From Microbacterium sp. MYb72 (GTDB lineage Bacteria > Actinomycetota > Actinomycetes > Actinomycetales > Microbacteriaceae): a stretch of DNA of 35,949 nt. Position 1 is the stretch's first letter. Each line of letters begins with the position of its first letter. Below, one piece after another: positions 16,557-25,125 of this stretch. The notes beneath the pieces were generated by a model. It made no database searches and had not been told where the DNA came from. It saw only the letters and a list, made by a program, of their open reading frames with translations. The stretch spans positions 1 through 35,949 of the forward strand of contig NZ_PCOT01000037.1 of assembly GCF_002979415.1 (NCBI RefSeq). Reading direction: 5' to 3'. The translations under genes were made by a program, and so were the position numbers.

Positions 16557-17465
16557 TCAGGAACGCGGTCGCATCGTAGCTGCGGCCTGCAGCAGAGCCC
16601 GCGCCACCGGGGCGGACGGGTGCGCCCCTTGCTTCCACACCGCGCCGAGCTGCCTCTGGAAGACGACGCGATCCACGCGGATGCGCATCAGCCGCCGATC
16701 CTGCAGATACGACTCCGCGGCACGCGTGCTGATGACGGCCGGGGCGACACCTGATGCCGCCGCCTCCAGCACCGCAGTGTTGCTGGGCAGCTCCAACGCC
16801 GGCGCGGCGAGGGCGGAACGCTCCACACCGTGGGCGAGGAGGGCGGCCATGACGACATCGCGGCATCCCGAACCCTCCTCCCTCGTGACGAGCGGCATCG
16901 CAGCGAGAGTCCACGGACTGATGTGCCCGCGACGAGCCCAGGGATGGTCGGGTGCGACGAGCACCGCGAGCTCATCGTTCGCGAGGAACGCGTAGCGGAG
17001 GCCGCGCGGCGGCTCGCTGCCTTCGACGAAGCCGAGATCCGCCTCTGATTCGGCGACCAGGCGCACGACGTCGCGCGTGTTGGTCGCCCGCGACCGCACA
17101 GCGCGCTGATCGCCGCCGCCCGCGGCGTACGACCTGATCCACTGGGGAAGGAAGTACTCGGCGATCGTGAGACTGGCCGCGACGGTCACCGCCCGCGAGC
17201 CGGCGAGGATCTCGTCGAGCCCTGCGTCCATGACAGCGGCCGCGGCAAGAACGGGCCTGGCCCTCTCGATGATTGCCGCGCCCTCCTCTGTGAGCTGCGA
17301 CGAGCGCGCTGCGCGGATCACGAGCTGCCTGCCCAGTCGCAGCTCCAGCCGTCGGAGCCGGAGGGATGCCGCCTGCTGAGTGATGCCGAGCTCGCTCGCG
17401 GCGAGGGTGATCGACCCTGTCCGGACGATCGCCTCGAGCAGTTCGAGCGCCCTCAGGTCGGGCAT
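16557..17465 (-). CDS. LysR-family transcriptional regulator
   Basis: A 302-residue LysR regulator. The N-terminal winged helix reads LELLEAIVRTGSITLAASE, then LGITQQAASLRLRRLE and LGRQL. The periplasmic-binding-protein-like effector domain follows (VAASLTIAEYFLPQW, then DLGFVEG and LAVLVAPDHPWARRG). It is divergent from the formate dehydrogenase gene, with 144 nt between them and a dyad in the gap. LysR proteins usually control the divergent gene, so formate dehydrogenase and the HPP gene are the probable targets. ATG 17465 is chosen for the MPDLRALELL start; the open frame extends upstream without a conserved sequence. Confidence 0.92.
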   Translation of the reverse strand: MPDLRALELLEAIVRTGSITLAASELGITQQAASLRLRRLELRLGRQLVIRAARSSQLTEEGAAIIERARPVLAAAAVMDAGLDEILAGSRAVTVAASLTIAEYFLPQWIRSYAAGGGDQRAVRSRATNTRDVVRLVAESEADLGFVEGSEPPRGLRYAFLANDELAVLVAPDHPWARRGHISPWTLAAMPLVTREEGSGCRDVVMAALLAHGVERSALAAPALELPSNTAVLEAAASGVAPAVISTRAAESYLQDRRLMRIRVDRVVFQRQLGAVWKQGAHPSAPVARALLQAAATMRPRS

Positions 17466-17512
17466 AGCGGGGCTGAGCACAGTCTCATCGTAACCACAAC
17501 CATCGCTTGTGA

Positions 17513-17539
17513 GGCAGCAACCAACGGTTCGTTGTTGCC
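17513..17539. promoter_or_regulatory. Candidate LysR operator in the fdh intergenic region
   Basis: GGCAGCAAC and GTTGTTGCC form a 9-nt inverted repeat with one mismatch around a 9-nt centre (CAACGGTTC). It sits between the divergent LysR (17465) and fdh (17610) starts, where LysR proteins bind their T-N11-A-type dyads. The symmetry is direct; binding is inferred. Confidence 0.5.
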
Positions 17540-17609
17540 GACTATCGGCGTTCGTAACGTGAGATGTGCGGGCGCCGATGGAGATGCGCCTCACCTGAAT
17601 GGAGAGATT

Positions 17610-18785
17610 GTGTCCAAGATTCTCATCGTCCTGTACCCCGACCCCGTGACCGGCTATCCGCCGGTGTATGCGCGGGACAGCATCCCTGCGATCACCTCGT
17701 ATCCCGGCGGAGCGACCGTCCCCTCCCCCCGGGCCATCGACTTCGTTCCCGGCCAGCTGCTCGGGAGCGTGTCCGGGGGGCTCGGCCTCAAGGACTGGCT
17801 GGAGTCGGAGGGGCACACGGTCGTGATCACGAGCGACAAGGAGGGCGCGGACTCGGTCTTCGAGAGGGAGCTCCCGGATGCCGACATCGTCATCTCGCAG
17901 CCGTTCTGGCCTGCGTATCTGACGACGGAGCGGATCGACAGCGCGAAGAACCTCCAACTCGTCATCACCGCGGGCATCGGATCAGACCACACCGATCTGA
18001 ACGCCGCGAACGCCCGAGGCATCACGGTCGCCGAGGTGACGTACAGCAACAGCATCAGCGTCGCGGAGCACACCGTGATGCAGGTTCTCGTGCTCGTGCG
18101 CGACTTCGTGACGCAGCACCAGATCGCGGTGGACGGCGGATGGAACATCGCAGATGCGGTGGAGCGGTCGTACGACCTGGAGGGGATGCGCGTCGGCGTG
18201 TTCGCTGCGGGCCGCATCGGCCGCGCCGTCATCGAACGTCTGGCGCCGTTCGGCGTGCGCCTGAGCTACACCGACCGCTTCCGCCTGCCTCAGGAGTACG
18301 AGGAGAAATACGGCCTCACCTTCCACGAGAGCATCGAGGACCTTGTCAAGGACGTCGACGTGCTCACGGTCCACGCACCGCTGACCGAGGAGACCAGGGG
18401 CCTGCTGGACGACGACCTGCTGGCGACGATGCCGCGAGGGGCCTACATCGTGAACCCCGCTCGCGGGGCGATCGCCGACCGCGACGCGATCGTGCGTGCG
18501 CTCGAGTCCGGCCACCTCGCCGGGTACGCGGGCGACGTGTGGGATCCCCAGCCGGCGCCGGCCGACCACCCGTGGCGCACGATGCCCCACAACGCCATGA
18601 CCACGCACACGTCTGGCACCTCCCTGTCAGGGCAGGCCCGATATGCGGCCGGCACCAGAGAGATCCTCGAGGACTGGTTCGCAGGAGACCCGATCCGCCC
18701 CGAGTACCTGATCGTCGAGGGCGGCGGCTACCGCGGCACGGGCGCCCACTCGTACGCGCAGCAGCCGACCCAGGCCGGAACCTGA
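17610..18785 (+). CDS. fdh: NAD-dependent formate dehydrogenase (metal-free, D-2-hydroxyacid dehydrogenase superfamily)
   Basis: A 391-residue enzyme oxidising formate to CO2 with NAD+. It closely resembles the Pseudomonas sp. 101 type: LYPDPVTGYPPVYARDSIP, then DFVPGQLLGSVSG, VISQPFWPAYLT and YAGDVWDPQPAPADHPW. Known catalytic positions are retained with an offset of one: Asn147, Arg285, Asp309, Gln314 and His333. Asp222 in YTDRFRLP marks NAD rather than NADP use. GTG 17610 has GGAGAG 3 nt upstream. Divergent LysR and downstream HPP genes suggest an inducible formate-use or detoxification unit. The segment before the catalytic histidine (AMTTHTSGTSLSG) departs from the usual GMTPHISGTTL. Confidence 0.95.
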   Translation: MSKILIVLYPDPVTGYPPVYARDSIPAITSYPGGATVPSPRAIDFVPGQLLGSVSGGLGLKDWLESEGHTVVITSDKEGADSVFERELPDADIVISQPFWPAYLTTERIDSAKNLQLVITAGIGSDHTDLNAANARGITVAEVTYSNSISVAEHTVMQVLVLVRDFVTQHQIAVDGGWNIADAVERSYDLEGMRVGVFAAGRIGRAVIERLAPFGVRLSYTDRFRLPQEYEEKYGLTFHESIEDLVKDVDVLTVHAPLTEETRGLLDDDLLATMPRGAYIVNPARGAIADRDAIVRALESGHLAGYAGDVWDPQPAPADHPWRTMPHNAMTTHTSGTSLSGQARYAAGTREILEDWFAGDPIRPEYLIVEGGGYRGTGAHSYAQQPTQAGT

Positions 18786-18795
18786 GCACACCACC

Positions 18796-18836
18796 TGCGA
18801 GGGGCAGGTCGAGCTCCAGGCTCCCTGCCCCTCGCA
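18796..18836 (+). terminator. Hairpin after fdh
   Basis: A perfect 13-bp stem (TGCGAGGGGCAGG with its complement) encloses a 15-nt loop just after the fdh stop. It lies 25 nt before the HPP GTG. Without a T tract it may act as a partial terminator that lowers HPP expression relative to fdh. Confidence 0.65.
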
Positions 18837-18861
18837 CGCTCTCACCCCGTCAGGAGCAGTC

Positions 18862-19392
18862 GTGACAGAGCACCCGCCCTCCGAAGATCACTCCCGGACC
18901 TCGCGTCGGTGGAACCGGCTGCGCCCTGCACCGGATGCGGTCCCATGGCACCTCGTGCTCGCGGCATCCGTCTCCGGCGGCCTGACCATCGCCGTCCTCG
19001 GCCTTGCCGGAGACCTCACGGGGACACCGATCCTGATAGCCGCATTCGGGTCGTCGTGCGTGCTGGTGTTCCTGATGCCGGATGCTGCACTGTCGCAACC
19101 GGTCAACGTGATCGGCGGCCACGTCATCGCCGCGCTGTGCGGGCTCGTCGTGCACGCCATGATGCCCGTCGCCTGGTGGAGCCTCGGCCTCGCCGTGGGG
19201 CTCGCTATGGCGACGATGGCCCTCGCCCGCGTTATCCATCCGCCCGCGGGCGGTACTCCGATCGCGATCATGATGACGCACGCGGGGTGGGGCTACCTGT
19301 TCACCCCGGTGCTCGTGGGGGCGGTCGTCCTCAGCTCCTGCGCCCTGGCGTACCGGCTGCTGCTGAGGAGGGTCTCACGACCTCGGGAGTGA
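18862..19392 (+). CDS. HPP-family integral membrane protein
   Basis: A 176-residue membrane protein (PF04982). The family signature HPPAGGTP is present in ARVIHPPAGGTPIAIMM, and about four to five hydrophobic helices follow the short basic N-terminus. A cyanobacterial HPP protein has been linked to nitrite transport; the general function of the family is not settled. It lies 76 nt after formate dehydrogenase and on the same strand, so movement of formate or another small anion is an attractive guess. GTG 18862 has CAGGAG 6 nt upstream. Confidence 0.85.
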   Translation: MTEHPPSEDHSRTSRRWNRLRPAPDAVPWHLVLAASVSGGLTIAVLGLAGDLTGTPILIAAFGSSCVLVFLMPDAALSQPVNVIGGHVIAALCGLVVHAMMPVAWWSLGLAVGLAMATMALARVIHPPAGGTPIAIMMTHAGWGYLFTPVLVGAVVLSSCALAYRLLLRRVSRPRE

Positions 19393-19404
19393 GCGCCTCG
19401 CCCC

Positions 19405-20001
19405 TTACGGGCCGACCATCGGCGCGTGGCGCACGGCGATCAGACGGTCCATCGTCTCCAGGAGCCTGACCGAATCCGGTCGGGTGTCGTCGGCCGGACG
19501 GTGCATGAGGGTGCGCAGCGAGCTCAGCGCGAGGAGGATCGCGGCATCCGCCACCTCGGGCGACCCGGCGCGCTCCTCGATGAGCAGACCGAACTCGGCC
19601 TTCAGCGCTCCCATCCACTGCGTGAACGTCGCGACGAGCTGCGGCTGCTCCGTGACGAGCTTCTTGAGCCTCGTGCGCTCCACGCCCGAGCTCATCGAGT
19701 CGGCGAGGAGATCACAGATCGCGGGCATGAGCTCCCCCGTCGCCGACCGGAACCGCGCAGCTGCCTCCGGAGAGATGATCTGCTCCGGCAGGTTGAGGGC
19801 CGCCGCCGTCTTCGACGGGAAGTAGTTGAAGAAGGTGCGGGGTGAGACCCCCACCTCCTCGCAGATCTGCTCGACGGTCGTTCCGTCGAGCCCTTGACGT
19901 TCGACCAGGCGCAGGGCAGCCTCGTGCAGCGCTTCCCGCCGCAGCTTCTTCTTGCGCTCGCGAAGCCCCTCGGGCTCCCCTGCGCTCTGGTCGTTCGTCA
20001 T
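19405..20001 (-). CDS. TetR-family repressor of the exporter operon
   Basis: A 198-residue TetR protein. The DNA-binding part reads RREALHEAALRLVERQGLDG, TTVEQICEEVGVSPRTFFNYF and SKTAAAL, the form with RTFFNYFPSK common in actinobacterial regulators of drug pumps. The ligand domain is helical (SLRTLMHRP and others). It lies 1 nt downstream of the DHA2 exporter stop and is co-transcribed with it, so autoregulation through the TATTGCA dyad at 22105-22122 is likely. It converges on the HPP gene, with 12 nt between stops. Confidence 0.9.
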   Translation of the reverse strand: MTNDQSAGEPEGLRERKKKLRREALHEAALRLVERQGLDGTTVEQICEEVGVSPRTFFNYFPSKTAAALNLPEQIISPEAAARFRSATGELMPAICDLLADSMSSGVERTRLKKLVTEQPQLVATFTQWMGALKAEFGLLIEERAGSPEVADAAILLALSSLRTLMHRPADDTRPDSVRLLETMDRLIAVRHAPMVGP

Positions 20002-20002
20002 A

Positions 20003-22078
20003 TCAGCTCTGCACCTTGATCGTCCCGGTCTCGCTGATGCCGGCGTCGTCGGCCATCTCCTGCAGAGCCGAGCGGGTGCGCAGCGGCGGAGCCTTGAAGA
20101 ACCAGCTCAGCACGAACGCGAGCATCAGCACCCCGAAGCCTACCCAGTAGATCACGTCGATCGCCTGGGTGAAGCCGACCATGAAGGGCTTGGTGAGCGC
20201 GGCATCCGCGCCGTTCAGGAACGACGTGTCGCTGACCGAGCTGCTCGATCCGTTCGATGCCTCTGACGTGCCCTTGTTGATCTTCTCGGCGATGTCGGGG
20301 ACGAGCTGGTCCACCCAGTAGGTGCGCTGGGCCTTGTCCGACCAGTCCACAGACACGGTGCCGTCCGTCACGGAGGCGTGAGCCTTGTCGGCGACGGCCT
20401 GGAGCGCCTTGGCCTCGGCGGCCGGGGTGGCCTCCGCGACCTTCTGGTCGATCACCGTCTGCGCGGCGGCGGCCGGAAGCTGCCCCGCGGCGACGGCCTG
20501 GTTCACGGAGTCGGTCACCGCGGTCGTCACGGCTTCGCCCGCCGAGGCCTTCGCCTCGGTCACGCCCTTGTCGAGCTGCGACTGGATGTTCTCCTGCAGC
20601 GGGCCGACGATCGGCGTCCACAGCTGCTCCATGACGGCCTTGTTCTGCTTCTCGCCGGCGACGGCGGGATCCAGCGCGGCGTTCAGAGCGGCCGTCAGCG
20701 TGGGCTTGTCGCCCATGCTGTGCGTGATGTTCGTCGGCAGCAGGGTGAACAGCACCGACAGCATGATCGCGGTACCCAGCGTTCCACCGATCTGACGGAA
20801 GAACGTCGCTGCGCTGGTGGCGACGCCCATGTCGGGCGCCTCGACCGCGTTCTGGCTCGCCATGGTGAGCGACTGCATCAGCTGGCCGAGGCCGAGACCG
20901 ACCACGAACATGCCGATCATCATGAACCACACCGAGGTGGTCGACGAGACGAACGTCAGGAGCAGGAAGCCCACCGCCGTGGTCAGGGTGCCGGTGCGCG
21001 GGAAGATGCCGTACTTGCCGGTGCGCGCGGTGATCTGACCGGCCGCCATCGAGGAGGCCATGAGGCCCACCACCATCGGCAGCATCGCGAAGCCCGACTC
21101 GGTCGGGGTGAGACCGGCGACGATCTGCATGTACAGCGGGATCGTCATCATGGCGCCGAACATGCCGAAGCCCACGAGCACGCCGATGATGGTCGCCCAC
21201 GAGAACGTGTTCGAGCGGAAGAGGCGGATCGGGATGATCGCGTCGTTCTTCATGGCGATCTCGATGAGCACGAATCCGATGGCGCCGAGTCCGCCGATCA
21301 CGTAGCAGGCGATCGAGGCGACGGAGCCCCAGCCCCACTCGCGGCCCTGCTCGGCGACCAGCAGCAGCGGCACGAGCGCGACGATCACTGCGGTCGCTCC
21401 CCACCAGTCGATGCGCGGGTTGTCGTGCTTCGCGACCTTCGGCAGGTGCAGGAAGGTGATCACCATGCCGAGCGCGATGAGGCCGATGGGCAGGTTGATG
21501 AGGAAGACCCAGCGCCAGCCGGAGATCCAGAGGATCTCGTTGGCACCTGCGAAGAGACCGCCGACGAGCGGGCCGATCAGCGAGGAGATGCCGAACACGG
21601 CGAAGAAGTAGCCCTGGTACTTGGCGCGCTCGCGCGGGGCGAGGATGTCGGCCATGATCGCGAGCGGCAGCGACATCAGCGCGCCGGCGCCGATGCCCTG
21701 GAAGGCGCGGAAGCCGGCCAGCATCAGCATCGACGTCGAGAACGTCGACAGCACGGAGCCGATGATGAACACCGAGATGCCGAAGATGAACAGCGGGCGG
21801 CGCCCGAAGATGTCGGAGAGCTTGCCGTAGATCGGCACGGAGATGGTCGACGTGATCAGGTACGCCGTGGTGACCCAGGCCTGCTGGTCGAGGCCGTGCA
21901 GGTCGTCGCCGATCGTGCGGATCGCCGTGCCGACGATGGTCTGGTCGAGAGACGACAGGAACATTCCGGCCATGAGACCGTAGATCACGAGGAGGATCTG
22001 ACGGTGCGTCATGATCGGCTTCGACGCGTCAGATTTCGCGACCGGCGTGGCACCGGTGCGGGTGGAGACAGTTGACAT
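20003..22078 (-). CDS. DHA2-family MFS multidrug exporter, 14 TM, with large external insertion
   Basis: A 691-residue proton-driven drug exporter of the EmrB/QacA type. Motifs: LDQTIVGTAIRTIGDDL (TM1, motif D1), GKLSDIFGRRPLF (motif A), FQGIGAGALMSLPLAIMADI (TM4, motif B region) and GISSLIGPLVGGLF (motif C). Between the last two membrane helices lies a roughly 170-residue Ala/Gln/Lys-rich helical segment (about 480-650), longer than the usual DHA2 loop and presumably outside the membrane. Start ATG 22078 has GAAGGG 6 nt upstream; a longer frame runs into the operator. It is first in an operon with its TetR repressor. Confidence 0.93.
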   Translation of the reverse strand: MSTVSTRTGATPVAKSDASKPIMTHRQILLVIYGLMAGMFLSSLDQTIVGTAIRTIGDDLHGLDQQAWVTTAYLITSTISVPIYGKLSDIFGRRPLFIFGISVFIIGSVLSTFSTSMLMLAGFRAFQGIGAGALMSLPLAIMADILAPRERAKYQGYFFAVFGISSLIGPLVGGLFAGANEILWISGWRWVFLINLPIGLIALGMVITFLHLPKVAKHDNPRIDWWGATAVIVALVPLLLVAEQGREWGWGSVASIACYVIGGLGAIGFVLIEIAMKNDAIIPIRLFRSNTFSWATIIGVLVGFGMFGAMMTIPLYMQIVAGLTPTESGFAMLPMVVGLMASSMAAGQITARTGKYGIFPRTGTLTTAVGFLLLTFVSSTTSVWFMMIGMFVVGLGLGQLMQSLTMASQNAVEAPDMGVATSAATFFRQIGGTLGTAIMLSVLFTLLPTNITHSMGDKPTLTAALNAALDPAVAGEKQNKAVMEQLWTPIVGPLQENIQSQLDKGVTEAKASAGEAVTTAVTDSVNQAVAAGQLPAAAAQTVIDQKVAEATPAAEAKALQAVADKAHASVTDGTVSVDWSDKAQRTYWVDQLVPDIAEKINKGTSEASNGSSSSVSDTSFLNGADAALTKPFMVGFTQAIDVIYWVGFGVLMLAFVLSWFFKAPPLRTRSALQEMADDAGISETGTIKVQS

Positions 22079-22104
22079 TCCAGCCCTTCGGAAGGCGTGA
22101 GGAT

Positions 22105-22125
22105 TATTGCAGACGTGCAATATTA
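22105..22125 (-). promoter_or_regulatory. TetR operator overlapping the exporter promoter
   Basis: TATTGCA-N4-TGCAATA (22105-22122) is a perfect 7-bp dyad. A -10-like TAATAT (minus strand, 22125-22120) overlaps its right half, and a further TGCAAG half-site lies at 22132. The position, 27 nt before the exporter ATG, is right for repression by the TetR encoded in the same operon. Confidence 0.7.
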
Positions 22126-22183
22126 CACGACTGCAAGATTAGTGCGGGCTGAGAGTGTCGGATGCCGTCACCACAATGAATGC

Positions 22184-22534
22184 ATGGACGTGCACCGGAT
22201 CGTTCCGAACCTCACTGTGACCGACCTCCCGCGCGCGGTCGCCGAGCACACGGCTGCGCTCGGCCTCCGCGTGCTCATGGACCACGGGTGGATCGTCACC
22301 CTCGGCGACGACGAGGGTCATCAGCTGAGCCTCATCACGCGGGATGCCACGGCATCCGTCGCACCCGACGTCTCCGTCTTCGTCGACGACGTCCGCGCCG
22401 CACTCGCCCGCGTGGAGTCGGCCGGGTTGGAGGTCGTCCATCCGCTCACGGACGAGCCCTGGGGCGTCACGCGCTTCTTCTACCGTGGTTCCGACGGACG
22501 GGTCGTGAACGTCGGCATGCACACCATCGCGTGA
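22184..22534 (+). CDS. VOC-family protein, glyoxalase/bleomycin-resistance fold
   Basis: A 116-residue protein beginning MDVHRIVPNLTVTDLPRAVA, with the two-module VOC pattern: GWIVTLGDDEGHQLSLI, then SVFVDDVRAALARVESAGL and the closing FFYRGSDGRVVNVGMH. The sequence resembles bleomycin-resistance/extradiol-dioxygenase relatives of unknown substrate. It is divergent from the exporter, and its upstream region includes the exporter operator, so it may respond to the same signal. No strong Shine-Dalgarno site precedes ATG 22184. Confidence 0.82.
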   Translation: MDVHRIVPNLTVTDLPRAVAEHTAALGLRVLMDHGWIVTLGDDEGHQLSLITRDATASVAPDVSVFVDDVRAALARVESAGLEVVHPLTDEPWGVTRFFYRGSDGRVVNVGMHTIA

Positions 22535-22594
22535 GCGGCCCGGCGCGGTCGCACTGCTCACCGTCCGCTCTCCGCACGATGAGCGGAATGCGCG

Positions 22595-23269
22595 TCAGAG
22601 CGCTGGCCGAGCACTCTGCGGATCACGCCAGTAGGTCTGCACCCGAACGCCTCCGACGAGTTCCACCACCGCGCGGGGACGGTACCCGAGCCTTTCGTAA
22701 CGCACGTCGTTCGCCGGGTTCGACGACTCCAGGTAGGTGGCGATCCCCACCTCGTCATAATCGGCCAGGGCCGCTCGGAGCAATGCCATGCCGTGCCCGC
22801 CGCCGCGGGCCTCGGGCGCCACACCGAGCAGTGTCAGGTAGGCATGCGGATCGCTGGGCCGGGCATCGGCGAACCTGGCACCGGCCTGCTCCAAGGCGGC
22901 AGCAGCCTCCGGGTCGAGCAACTCGCTGACCAGCGCATCGTAGGCAGCATGGGCCTCGACGGAGATCTCGTCCTCACCCGGCGGGTACCACACGGAGACC
23001 GCGCGAAGAGCGCCGCGCGTGCTCGCACCCTGCGACTCGCCCTCGCCATCGGAGCCGCCCTCGAGCACTCGCGACTCGGAGAAGCGCAGGGCTTGTCCGA
23101 CCATGAACCGCCAGTACGCGCCGGCCACCTGCGGACGCGTCTCGACATCGGGGAACGAGGGTCCCCAGACGGGGTCGTCCAAGAACGCCGCCGTGAGGAT
23201 TCGCGTCATCTCGCCGAGGTCGCCGGACGTTGCCGGTCTCAGTCCGTGCGGGAGTGTCTCGTGTGTCAT
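22595..23269 (-). CDS. GNAT-family N-acetyltransferase
   Basis: A 224-residue acetyltransferase. The acetyl-CoA segment is AYLTLLGVAPEARGGGHGMALL (motif A, R/Q-x-x-G-x-G/A type), followed by YLESSNPANDVRYERLGYRP, which is motif B. The N-terminal part carries an insertion of charged and Gly/Ser residues (EGGSDGEGESQGASTRG) inside the fold. It shares ATGA with the SDR-hydrolase gene, so it is the third gene of the TetR-controlled operon. This GNAT subset is common beside drug-stress regulators; the substrate is unknown. Confidence 0.87.
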   Translation of the reverse strand: MTHETLPHGLRPATSGDLGEMTRILTAAFLDDPVWGPSFPDVETRPQVAGAYWRFMVGQALRFSESRVLEGGSDGEGESQGASTRGALRAVSVWYPPGEDEISVEAHAAYDALVSELLDPEAAAALEQAGARFADARPSDPHAYLTLLGVAPEARGGGHGMALLRAALADYDEVGIATYLESSNPANDVRYERLGYRPRAVVELVGGVRVQTYWRDPQSARPAL

Positions 23270-25125
23270 GCGGTCCTCATCTCGTAGCTGGCGTACGCGG
23301 CGGTCGACGGACGAGCCTTCCCGATCTGCGGAAGGGTCGCGGGATGACCGAGCAGATCGATGAGCACGTCGCTGTGGGTGAGCTGCGGATGATGCCCGGC
23401 CCCGGGCACAGAGATCAGCTCGACGTGGGGAAGCGACTCCAGGTGCGCGACCGCGGCAGGGTCGAGCGGGTCCTCGCTTCCGGTGATGATGCGCACCGGG
23501 CCGTGGAATCGCCCCAGCGCGTCACGGAGCTCAGCTCGCCATCGCGTCGATCCGGCGGAGGTGAGCTGCTCGGCCGCGCTCTTCGCACGACCTCTCCGGA
23601 GGTCGCGGATGCTGCTCTCGAGAGCCTTCGCGCTCGCACCCGCGCCGGTGAGCCGGCGTGACAGCTGCACGGGATCGGCACGCCGCAAGAAGGCGCGAAC
23701 GAGCATCCGCACACGTTCCGACCCGCGCACCGGCGCCTGCAGGAAGAAAGGCGCGATCAGCGTGAGGGACTCGATCCGTTCGGGGAACCGGTCGGCGGCG
23801 ATGACCGCCGCTGCTGCGCCGATCGAGTGGCCGATGAGTTCGGCGGGTTCGTCCCCGAGCATCGCGGGCAGCCAGCGCTCCCAGTCGTGAATGCCCGTTC
23901 CGCCGCTCAGCCCGAGACCGGGAAGATCGACCGCTCGCGCGCCGATGCCCGATGCCACCTCCGACCAGGTGTCTGCGTTGACCGGCAGCCCGGGGAGGAT
24001 CACCCGACGGGATCCCGATGCTCCCAGCTCGAAGGTCCGCACACCGGCGACGTCGACGAATCGGCGCTCGTCACCCGCGGCTGCACCGAAACGGTGCGCG
24101 GCGAGATGGTCGGCCCACCGTTCGAGCGACACCCGCACGTCGGGCAGACGGAGCCCGTGCCGATCGGCGAGCTCGATCGCGGATGCTGTGGGATAGCGAT
24201 CGGCGGACAGGAAGCCGAGGGTCTCGGGGTCAGCTCGGGTGATCCATCGAGGCAGCCGCGTGATCACGCTCGCCGGCACCTTCAGGCTCGGGATTCTCAC
24301 CCCGAGATGCCGCCCGACGTCCGTGAGCAGATCGGCCAGCAACGGGGTCGCATCGTCGAGAATCCAATAGGCCGCGCCCACGGCATCGGGATCGACCGCT
24401 GCAGCCGCCATGAACGCCGCCAGGTAGTCGACGGTGACGACGGGAAGGAAGGTCGCCGCGCCTCCGGGCAGCGCGGTCGCAGTCCCGTCCCAGATCTGCT
24501 CGATGGTGCTCGCCAATCCGATGTGCTGGTCGGACTCCCCCGTCGCGCTGTCCCCGATCACGCTGGCCGGATTGACGATGGTCCAGGGAACGTCGCGCTC
24601 CCGGGCCCGGGCCTGGAAGACGGCGTCCGATTCCACCTTCGACGCCTCGTAGCCGCCCAGTTCCGCGTAGACCGCCGCGCGGTGCTCCTCCGACCAGGGA
24701 ACGGCGTCGGGGTCCTGCCCACCGACGCGGTACCCCGAGACGTGAACCACGCGCTGCAGCATCGGGAGTTCTGCCGCGAGATCGATGAGCTTCTCGACGA
24801 TGCCGACGTTCGCGGCCCGCGCTTCCTCGGCGGGCATCCCGAATCGATACGCACCGGCGCAGTTGTGGATCTCGGTGACATGCGAGAAGGCCGCCGCGCC
24901 GCCCACCATGATCTCCGGCGCGTCAAAGTCGGCGATCGCGATGTCGACGCTCCTCGCCAGGCCGTGCTCCCGCAGCCATGCCTCGACGCGCACCCCGGAT
25001 GCGGCGCTCCGCACCGCCGCGGTGACGTTAACTCCGGCTCTCGCGAGGGTCAGCACGAGGTGCCGGCCGACCAGCCCCGAGGCACCCAGCACGAGGGCGT
25101 GACGCGGGGCGTCCTGAGCGCTCAT
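23266..25125 (-). CDS. Two-domain fusion: NAD(P)-binding SDR plus alpha/beta hydrolase
   Basis: A 619-residue fusion. Residues 1 to about 345 are an extended SDR/epimerase-like domain with GASGLVG at 14-20 and the catalytic YEASK (Tyr159, Lys163); HVSG at 128-131 gives the serine position. From about 355 the protein becomes an alpha/beta hydrolase with RRFVDVAGVRTFELG, the nucleophile elbow ELIGHSIGAAAAV, an acid in ITGSEDPLDP and the histidine in PGAGHHPQLTH. Both active sites look complete. The reductase part resembles the male-sterility/carboxylic-reductase SDR group. It sits between TetR and GNAT genes with 4-nt overlaps on both sides, so the three are one operon. The joint reaction is unknown. 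Confidence 0.85.
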   Translation of the reverse strand: MSAQDAPRHALVLGASGLVGRHLVLTLARAGVNVTAAVRSAASGVRVEAWLREHGLARSVDIAIADFDAPEIMVGGAAAFSHVTEIHNCAGAYRFGMPAEEARAANVGIVEKLIDLAAELPMLQRVVHVSGYRVGGQDPDAVPWSEEHRAAVYAELGGYEASKVESDAVFQARARERDVPWTIVNPASVIGDSATGESDQHIGLASTIEQIWDGTATALPGGAATFLPVVTVDYLAAFMAAAAVDPDAVGAAYWILDDATPLLADLLTDVGRHLGVRIPSLKVPASVITRLPRWITRADPETLGFLSADRYPTASAIELADRHGLRLPDVRVSLERWADHLAAHRFGAAAGDERRFVDVAGVRTFELGASGSRRVILPGLPVNADTWSEVASGIGARAVDLPGLGLSGGTGIHDWERWLPAMLGDEPAELIGHSIGAAAAVIAADRFPERIESLTLIAPFFLQAPVRGSERVRMLVRAFLRRADPVQLSRRLTGAGASAKALESSIRDLRRGRAKSAAEQLTSAGSTRWRAELRDALGRFHGPVRIITGSEDPLDPAAVAHLESLPHVELISVPGAGHHPQLTHSDVLIDLLGHPATLPQIGKARPSTAAYASYEMRTA

